DNA from: Tolypothrix campylonemoides VB511288
GTDB taxonomy: Bacteria; Cyanobacteriota; Cyanobacteriia; Cyanobacteriales; Nostocaceae
Direction: 5' to 3'
Assembly: GCA_000828075.3 (NCBI GenBank)
Contig: JXCB02000023.1
Coordinates: 885,468-949,467 of the forward strand
Length of the DNA: 64,000 nt
This document shows, one piece after another, positions 58,515-64,000 of this stretch (the first letter of the stretch is position 1; every line of letters starts with the position of its first letter). A program made the position numbers and the translations under genes. The notes beneath the pieces were generated by a model, which had not been told where the DNA came from, did no database searches, and saw only the letters and a list, made by a program, of their open reading frames with translations.

Positions 58515-58600
58515 GATTGACAATGGATATGGTAGTGAGCGCAAATTGTCTATCCAATGATAGTTGCAAAGATACTAAAGTTGCATATTTACTGGAAACC

Positions 58601-58702
58601 TCGCGCCAAGACGCAAAGGCGCAAAGTCTTTCTTAGCGTCTTTGCGATGCCAGTCGCCTCCGGAGGGAAACCCTCCTGCAGCGCTGGCTCGTCTTGGCGC
58701 GA
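58601..58702. repeat. 102-bp palindromic repeat element
   Basis: Perfect 12-bp termini TCGCGCCAAGAC (58601-58612) and GTCTTGGCGCGA (58691-58702). The interior holds CGCAAAGG-type hairpins and the block CCTCCGGAGGGAAACCCTCCTGCAGCGCTGG, part of which resembles the 230-bp MITE interior. It lies between the kinase and hydrolase genes. Confidence 0.72.
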
Positions 58703-58707
58703 AATAA

Positions 58708-59547
58708 TCATTTATGTTCTTGCAAAAAAGTCTTCACAGTTTGGTTAAAAGCCTCCGGCTGTGTTAAAAACGCCCAATGATTGCCGGAAACTTGGCAAAT
58801 CTGTAAATTTTTCAGATAAGTTTTGTAGGGTTTGAGTTGCCAATCTTTGCGGTTAAGTCCTTGTTCTGGCTGTACGAAGAGGGTGGGAGTATGAATCGGG
58901 ACTGTAAAACCCGGAACCTGCATCACTTCCTCAAAAATTCCATCACGCGCTGCAATAGTAAATTTACTACCCCAACTCCCATCAGGTTTTTGTTCAATCC
59001 CTGCTTGAAAGACTTGCTGTTGTAAGCTACTCCATCCTTGAAATTGATTTAACTGACGCGCTTGCTGTTCGGCTTCCTCGTAACTGGCAAATGGTCCCAT
59101 ACCTTTGAGAAAGGACAAAAAGCGGTACAAAAAGGGAAAGGTGACCTTAAAAAAGCTGGGTATTTTCCAAATAAAAATTGGATCGACTAAAACTATACTC
59201 CGTATACGTTGTGGATTGAGCCTTGCCCAGATAACAGCTAATTTACCTGTCCAAGAGTGAGCCACAATATGAGCAGACGACCATCCCAGGCTATCCATCA
59301 GTGCTTCTAAATCGGCGATCGCACTCTCAAAACTATAATCCTTTTCTGGTTTCGTACTCTCACCATGACCGCGCATATCTGGCGCAATTATATGATAATC
59401 TGCCGCTAAGTCATCTCCTAAGCTACACCAAACCAAGGCGTGGTCAGCTAAGCCGTGTAAGAGTAGTAAAGGTTCTTGACCTTGGTTCCATTCTAAATAA
59501 GAAAGTTGGATATCACGGGTTGATAAGGTTTGACGTATAGGTAACAT
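58708..59547 (-). CDS. Alpha/beta hydrolase
   Basis: A 279-residue cytoplasmic alpha/beta hydrolase: LLLHGLADHALVW (oxyanion hole HG, about residues 27-39), APDMRGHGES, the nucleophile elbow AHSWTG (Ser about 98) and the probable catalytic His in SGNHWAF. It resembles the MhpC/epoxide-hydrolase branch. The substrate is unknown. It stands alone between the kinase and the toxin-antitoxin locus. Confidence 0.82.
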   Translation of the reverse strand: MLPIRQTLSTRDIQLSYLEWNQGQEPLLLLHGLADHALVWCSLGDDLAADYHIIAPDMRGHGESTKPEKDYSFESAIADLEALMDSLGWSSAHIVAHSWTGKLAVIWARLNPQRIRSIVLVDPIFIWKIPSFFKVTFPFLYRFLSFLKGMGPFASYEEAEQQARQLNQFQGWSSLQQQVFQAGIEQKPDGSWGSKFTIAARDGIFEEVMQVPGFTVPIHTPTLFVQPEQGLNRKDWQLKPYKTYLKNLQICQVSGNHWAFLTQPEAFNQTVKTFLQEHK

Positions 59548-59742
59548 CGCAGATTCACTCGATCAGATAAGTCGTCCCGTTTAAATGGTAATGCCAAGCA
59601 ATGAGACGATTTTAATAGTTTCCCGCATGAGAGCGTTTGTTTCCGGCGGATACTTTCTATGCCAGGTTATTCGTATCGTCATTCATAGTGGCGATTGCCC
59701 AAAGGGCACTGCGCAGAGCGCAATCGCTTGGAGTGATTGTCA

Positions 59743-60021
59743 ATGTATAATGTAGAGCTTCCCAAATTACCACCTGACTTCGCTGAACTGCTGCGTCGAG
59801 TATTGTCGGGAGAAGAAGTGATTATTTCGCAAGCTGGTACTCCCATTGCGCGTATAGTCCCTATTGTGGGACAGTCATCACCTTGGATTCCAGGATTAGA
59901 TAAGGGCAAGGTTATCATTACCCCTGACTTTGATGCGCCCCTACCGGAGAATATTCTCAACCATTTTCAAGCCGCCCAGCAGATGAAAGAAAATAATGCT
60001 AATCCTTGGCTCCCCCAGTAA
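59743..60021 (+). CDS. Phd/YefM-family antitoxin
   Basis: A 92-residue antitoxin. The ATG at 59743 is chosen because GGAG lies 9 bases upstream. Phd/YefM-type DNA-binding N-terminus: LPKLPPDFAELLRRVLSGEEVIISQAGTPIARIVPI. The tail (PGLDKGKVIITPDFDAPLPENIL) is the usual toxin-wrapping segment of antitoxins paired with VapC-type PIN toxins. No PIN gene follows; a BrnT-type toxin gene starts 17 bp later instead. Confidence 0.78.
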   Translation: MYNVELPKLPPDFAELLRRVLSGEEVIISQAGTPIARIVPIVGQSSPWIPGLDKGKVIITPDFDAPLPENILNHFQAAQQMKENNANPWLPQ

Positions 60022-60038
60022 AATAGACGCATGATATT

Positions 60039-60323
60039 GTGTATCGGCTGCAAGGCATTAAGTTTGAATGGGACACAAACAAGGCACAAAGCAACCTCGA
60101 AAAACATAATGTTAGATTTGAAGAAGCCGCAGAAGTTTTCTTAGATCCTTTTTATCAATTTGGTGATGCTACCGCTAATAATGAGCAACGTGATTTTATT
60201 ATCGGGTATTCGCTGGAGCAACGGCTATTGTTAGTAGTTTATGTAGAAAGAGGAAAGCGATCGCGCATTATTTCTGCCCGTCTGGCTACTCGCGTTGAAA
60301 GGAAATTATATGAACAAGGCTGA
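60039..60323 (+). CDS. brnT: BrnT-family ribonuclease toxin
   Basis: A 94-residue DUF497/BrnT toxin, a RelE-fold ribonuclease that inhibits translation. Family pattern: KFEWDTNKAQSNLEKHNVRFEEAAEVF (about 8-34) and RSRIISARLATRVERKLYE (about 74-92). It starts with GTG (60039); no strong ribosome site is seen. It overlaps the next gene by 14 bp, the normal order for brnT-brnA. Confidence 0.85.
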   Translation: MYRLQGIKFEWDTNKAQSNLEKHNVRFEEAAEVFLDPFYQFGDATANNEQRDFIIGYSLEQRLLLVVYVERGKRSRIISARLATRVERKLYEQG

Positions 60324-60603
60324 AGAAGAATTCCAACTGCAACTGCATCCTCGCCCCAAAGAAACAGTATCTATAGAAATACCAAAAGACACTTTGGAAT
60401 CGCTCAAAAAAGTTGCTGTCAGTCGAGATATGTCTTTTGAAGCCTTACTTAAATTTTATATTGGGCAAGGTTTGAGACAAGATTTAGCAAAATTATTTGC
60501 TGACCGCGTGCTTGAAGCTACTGCACAAGTGTTAGCAAAGCATATCGAATCAGAAGACATTTCTAGCATTATTCAAGAAATTCGAGCCGAGACAATTGGT
60601 TAG
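60310..60603 (+). CDS. brnA: BrnA-like antitoxin
   Basis: A 97-residue protein from an ATG at 60310 with AAAGGA upstream, overlapping brnT. It has a ribbon-helix-helix-like segment (ETVSIEIPKDTLESLKKVAVSRDMSFEALLKFYIGQGLR) and an acidic C-terminal tail (HIESEDISSIIQEIRAE). It fits the DNA-binding, toxin-neutralising partner of BrnT, although it resembles CopG-type antitoxins as well. Confidence 0.75.
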   Translation: MNKAEEEFQLQLHPRPKETVSIEIPKDTLESLKKVAVSRDMSFEALLKFYIGQGLRQDLAKLFADRVLEATAQVLAKHIESEDISSIIQEIRAETIG

Positions 60604-60674
60604 TTTTGGGTTTTTTGAAGAAGTTTTTAGATATTTTGTTTTAATCCATCCAAAATATAAAATCGCGAGCAACT

Positions 60675-60941
60675 TCAACGCGACACACGCCAAGTTTTGA
60701 TCGTCCCATCACGACCGCCAATAACTAAAGTCTGCCCATTAGGACTAATGGCGACAGAATCAACTCCACCGCAATCATTTACCTCATAGATTTTGCCAAA
60801 GCCACTTTTATCACTCAGCAAGCGCATCACCCGGTAGCTATTTTCTAGGAGTAGGTGAGGACCACAACTTTGACAAAAGCGGTTGTTAGCATTCTCCTGA
60901 TGGTCTAGTCTAGGGCAGAGCGGATTTATGCACAGGCTCAT
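60675..60941 (-). pseudogene. Deletion remnant of a zinc-ribbon kinase-WD40 gene
   Basis: The 88 codons encode a zinc ribbon plus the first kinase strands (MSLCINPLCPRLDHQEN, then YRVMRLLSDKSGFGKIYEV, to about residue 53). They then join directly and in frame to the last WD40 repeat (VDSVAISPNGQTLVIGG, GTIKTW). The kinase catalytic core and the other WD40 blades are missing. The ribbon is about 70% like that of the intact kinase at 56784-58514. The short product may be expressed but cannot be a kinase. Confidence 0.72.
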
Positions 60942-61150
60942 GGCTGGCTACGGGAAGGCTGTTTTTTTAGTATAAAGTAGATTTTCGTAATATATATATT
61001 GTGCTAAATACAACAATACTCCCAGATACCTACTAATCTCTAAAACTCCCGCAGGTGGGCTTTGTTTGTGTAGCCGCATCTTTCTGGGGTGTCGGCGTCT
61101 TGCGTAGGCGATCGCTGCAATCAAGGGCAATTTCACGCTATAAAAAAATA

Positions 61151-62983
61151 ATGAGGATTCGTAAAAAACGCAACGCTCTGCGCCAATCTCTTGCAGTATT
61201 CCGGTACAGTGGACGGGCTGTAAGCTTGGTGTGGACTACTAGCCAGTTTCTAACCATCATTCTTGCCACTTTAACTTTAGTGGCAGGTCTTTTACCAGCT
61301 GCTGTAGCTTACCTTGGTAAGTTAATTGTCGATGCTGTTGTTGCTGCTTCTCAAATTAATGCATATAACAACGATTTTGTCAATAGTTATCGCCCTTTGA
61401 TGTATGTGGGATTGGAGGCGATCGCCGTAGCCGCCCTTGCAGGTAGTCAGCGAGGACTCTCTGTTTGTCAGTCCTTATTGCGGATGCTACTTGGTCAGCG
61501 GGTAAATGTTCTCATCCTAGAAAAGGCGCTGACACTTGATCTCACCCAATTTGAGGACTCGGAATTCTACGACAAATTGACAAATGCACGGCGAGAAGCA
61601 TCGATTCGTCCCCTGTCTCTAGTAACCCGTACCTTTGGCTTAGTGCAAAGCGCCTTATCACTTGTGACTTACGGCGTTTTGCTGGTGAAATTCTCGATTT
61701 GGGCAGTGGTGATGCTTATCATAGCAGCTATGCCCGCATTCTTTGCCGAAACGAAATTTGCGGGAGAAGCCTTTCGCCTATTTAGCTGGCGTGCACCGGA
61801 AAGCCGCCAGCAGCATTACTTGGAAACCTTGCTTGCTAGAGAAGACTTTGCCAAGGAAGTGAAACTCTACCAACTAGGGGATATGCTGCTGGGGCGTTAC
61901 CACAACGTCTTTAATAGACTCTACGGTGAAGACCGCGAGTTGACACTGCGGCGGGGACTGTGGGGATATATCCTAAGTTTGCTGAGTACCGCAGCTTTTT
62001 ACCTGGCATACGCCTGGATTGTCGTGGAAACAGTTGCAGGTAGAATTTCCCTAGGAGACATGACGATGTATCTTACCGTGTTCCGCCAAGGGCAATCTAC
62101 ATTTTCCGGTGCCTTGACTTCCATCGGGGGAATGTACGAGGATAACCTGTATCTTTCCAACCTCTACGAGTTCTTAGAAGAGGAAGTGCCAAAACCCAAA
62201 GGTAAAGCCACCAAAGGCATAATTCCTAAAGACGGAATTCGCTTTGAGAACGTATCATTTACTTATCCAGGAAGTTCGCAACCTGCATTGAAAAACATTT
62301 CGCTACACCTAAAACCGGGAGAGAAATTAGCCATTGTGGGTGAAAATGGTTCTGGCAAAACTACGCTTATTAAGCTGCTTACCCGACTTTACACTCCAGA
62401 TTCCGGATGTATTTTACTCGATGGTTTGGACTTGCAACAATGGGATGTAGATGTGCTGCGGCGACGCATCGGGGTGATTTTCCAAAACTTTGTCCGCTAC
62501 CAGTTCACCGTTGGTGAGAATATCGGTGTGGGAGATGTGGAACGCATGGAAGACAAAGCCCGATGGCAAACTGCGGCTGAAAAAGGCATGGCGCTTCCTT
62601 TTATTCAACATTTGCCGGAAAACTTTCAAACTCAGCTTGGTAAATGGTTCAAGGGGGGACAGGAACTTTCTGGAGGTCAGTGGCAGAAAATTGCTCTTGC
62701 CCGTGCTTTTATGCGAACGAATGCAGATATTCTGGTTTTAGATGAACCAACATCAGCAATGGACGCCCAAGCAGAGTTTGACATTTTCAATCATTTTCGC
62801 GCCCTGACCAAAAATCAGATGGTATTTCTCATTTCTCACCGTTTCTCTACAGTGCGGATGGCTGACAAAATTGTCGTTATCGAAGCTGGGGAAGTCGTGG
62901 AACAGGGAACTCATCAGAACTTGTTGCAAGCAGGAGGGCGTTATGCAACTCTGTTTTCTTTGCAAGCGGCGGGGTATCAGTAG
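61151..62983 (+). CDS. ABC exporter (fused permease-ATPase)
   Basis: A half-transporter of about 610 residues. The ATG at 61151 (MRIRKKRNAL) is preferred; the frame extends upstream to a GTG at 61055 in poorly conserved sequence. Six membrane helices (about 35-310) precede the ATPase with Walker A VGENGSGKTT (about 398-407), signature LSGGQ (about 503-507) and Walker B ILVLDEPTSA (about 527-536). The family exports lipids, peptides or drugs; the substrate is unknown. The downstream gene is a metallophosphoesterase. Confidence 0.88.
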   Translation: MRIRKKRNALRQSLAVFRYSGRAVSLVWTTSQFLTIILATLTLVAGLLPAAVAYLGKLIVDAVVAASQINAYNNDFVNSYRPLMYVGLEAIAVAALAGSQRGLSVCQSLLRMLLGQRVNVLILEKALTLDLTQFEDSEFYDKLTNARREASIRPLSLVTRTFGLVQSALSLVTYGVLLVKFSIWAVVMLIIAAMPAFFAETKFAGEAFRLFSWRAPESRQQHYLETLLAREDFAKEVKLYQLGDMLLGRYHNVFNRLYGEDRELTLRRGLWGYILSLLSTAAFYLAYAWIVVETVAGRISLGDMTMYLTVFRQGQSTFSGALTSIGGMYEDNLYLSNLYEFLEEEVPKPKGKATKGIIPKDGIRFENVSFTYPGSSQPALKNISLHLKPGEKLAIVGENGSGKTTLIKLLTRLYTPDSGCILLDGLDLQQWDVDVLRRRIGVIFQNFVRYQFTVGENIGVGDVERMEDKARWQTAAEKGMALPFIQHLPENFQTQLGKWFKGGQELSGGQWQKIALARAFMRTNADILVLDEPTSAMDAQAEFDIFNHFRALTKNQMVFLISHRFSTVRMADKIVVIEAGEVVEQGTHQNLLQAGGRYATLFSLQAAGYQ

Positions 62984-62984
62984 T

Positions 62985-63050
62985 GTAGGGGAGTGAGGGA
63001 GTGAGGGAGTGAGGGAGGGGGATGAGGGAGATGAGGGAGTGAGGGAGATA
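62985..63050. repeat. GAGTGAGG-type short tandem repeat
   Basis: Imperfect GGGAGTGA/GAGGGAGT units downstream of the ABC exporter; complementary to the ACTCCCTC repeat inside nnr. Confidence 0.75.
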
Positions 63051-63113
63051 AGGAGTCTAAGTGATACTTGAGGCTTGACGTTTGACTCTTGACTAAAATT
63101 TGGAGTATGTGCG

Positions 63114-64000
63114 ATGAAATGGATATTTGACCCACCGATTTCTGTGAAAATCCAAAAGATGAAGGAACGGGTACGGTGGCGACATCCGAGTATTATCCAG
63201 CGTAGGATTGACCAAACCAGCATGGTTATAGATGATGGCAACTCGGATAATCCAGAATTCTCCTTTATAGTTATAGGTGATAGTGGCACTACAGAGCATC
63301 AGGGACACCATCCCCAACGACGAATTGCTGAATTGATGCTTGCTCATCGTGAGGAGTGCCGTTTTGTGCTTCACACGGGTGATGTGATTTATGTGGTGGG
63401 TTCTCATGAGTATTACCCGACCAACTTTATTGAACCTTACCGCGAGTTTCTTGTCGGTGGGGAAAATCCCAAAGGCATTTCCTACGATCGCATGGTGTTT
63501 AACCTGCCAATTCTACCAGTCCTTGGTAATCATGATTATTATGATGTGCCGTTGATGTATCGCTTGCTTGCTGGAAGCACACTACCACTGCGTCGTTTCT
63601 TCCGCTACAAAGATATAGAGATTGGTTGGCATGGTTCGTATCAAGGCGACGCCTATGCACGGGCATTTCTTGATTATATGGCGGCATTCGCCCCTAATGA
63701 ATTAGAACATCACCTAGACAACAATTACACCGCCAAAACTGACATAGGGCGGTGTTTGCGTTATCAACCCGGACGTTTTACCCGCTTACCTAACCGCTAT
63801 TACACTTTCCGTTACGGCGGGATTGACTTTTTCGCCCTCGACTCGAATACTTTTAACGCACCATTACCACTTCCAGCCACAAAAGAAGGAGAAGCCGAAC
63901 GCCGTGAATTGGTTCATCGTCAGCATGAGATAGAACAAGAGGAAATGCAAATTCTGGAAGCTTGCTCTCACCTCAACCCGGATATACCCGAACAAGCCGA
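63114..64000 (+). CDS. Metallophosphoesterase (partial)
   Basis: The frame opens at the ATG at 63114 (GGAG 10 bases upstream) and runs off the right edge. A calcineurin-like phosphoesterase domain is visible: FIVIGDSGT (first metal Asp), VLHTGDVIY (GDxxY), LPVLGNHDYY (GNHD), and later YTFRYGGIDFFALDSN. The substrate cannot be told, and the C-terminal half (further metal ligands) is outside the window. Confidence 0.85.
   Translation, partial: MKWIFDPPISVKIQKMKERVRWRHPSIIQRRIDQTSMVIDDGNSDNPEFSFIVIGDSGTTEHQGHHPQRRIAELMLAHREECRFVLHTGDVIYVVGSHEYYPTNFIEPYREFLVGGENPKGISYDRMVFNLPILPVLGNHDYYDVPLMYRLLAGSTLPLRRFFRYKDIEIGWHGSYQGDAYARAFLDYMAAFAPNELEHHLDNNYTAKTDIGRCLRYQPGRFTRLPNRYYTFRYGGIDFFALDSNTFNAPLPLPATKEGEAERRELVHRQHEIEQEEMQILEACSHLNPDIPEQA

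Overview
The window looks like chromosome from a filamentous cyanobacterium, probably of the Nostocales type. The evidence is indirect. HIP1-like GCGATCGC octamers recur throughout. There are cyanobacterial phytoene desaturase and phytoene synthase genes, an SLH-domain OprB-type porin, zinc-ribbon Ser/Thr kinases, an orthocaspase-like protein, a haemagglutinin-repeat exoprotein, a stand-alone NRPS, and many short tandem repeats and MITE-like intergenic elements. No heterocyst gene is present, so the order is an inference.

Layout. 0-3.5 kb: the N-terminal part of a two-partner-secretion exoprotein (cut by the window edge) and an SLH porin. 3.8-7.2 kb: a zinc import locus, znuA-znuC and znuB, with an SmtB/ArsR-type zinc sensor gene set in reverse between the ATPase and permease genes and a Zur-like box upstream of znuA. 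7.3-8.9 kb: tRNA-Phe followed by a graveyard of gene remnants and mobile repeats. 9-16.6 kb: a pseudo-orthocaspase (H to Y, C to S), then the housekeeping genes sat, mnmA, a SPOR-like protein and nnr. 16.7-20.9 kb: one NRPS module (C-A-PCP-TE). 22-25 kb: an hsp20 remnant, DUF2795, moaC, tRNA-Arg and an MFS carrier. 25-28.3 kb: an exported alpha/beta hydrolase followed by two stacked insertions, a 167-bp MITE with an 8-bp target duplication and a complete IS200/IS605-type tnpA/tnpB element. 28.5-30.4 kb: an HxlR regulator and a PEP-CTERM NHL-repeat protein.

30.9-49 kb is a polysaccharide (capsule/EPS) region. A 529-bp gap at 40.4-40.9 kb separates a leftward group (Wzc-like co-polymerase, Wzx-like flippase, GT2) from a rightward group (Wzy/ligase-like protein, GT2, two unusual GT-A-like proteins, a GH5 glycosidase and a CgeB-like transferase). 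A GT4, a GtrB-like GT2 and a WecG/TagA/CpsF transferase flank it, along with cell-wall enzymes (NlpC/P60 and a class A beta-lactamase fold protein). No Wza exporter or WbaP-type priming enzyme lies inside the window.

50-64 kb: a beta-barrel-like protein, an amino-acid ABC binding protein, tRNA-Ser, the carotenoid pair crtP-crtB, a membrane/coiled-coil protein, a Ser/Thr kinase, an alpha/beta hydrolase, a hybrid toxin-antitoxin locus (Phd-like plus BrnT/BrnA), a kinase-WD40 deletion remnant, an ABC exporter and a metallophosphoesterase cut by the right edge.

The strongest non-gene signal is the mobile repeat content. It includes two 230-bp near-identical inverted copies 26.5 kb apart, a three-layer nested MITE at 30.4-30.9 kb, a second copy of its inner element at 47.9 kb, and an in-frame octanucleotide repeat inside nnr. 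I did not find a convincing wholly new multi-gene system. The most promising leads are the NRPS module whose adenylation domain lacks the usual Asp235, the sensor-in-the-importer zinc locus, and the unusual EPS glycosyltransferase/GH5 operon.
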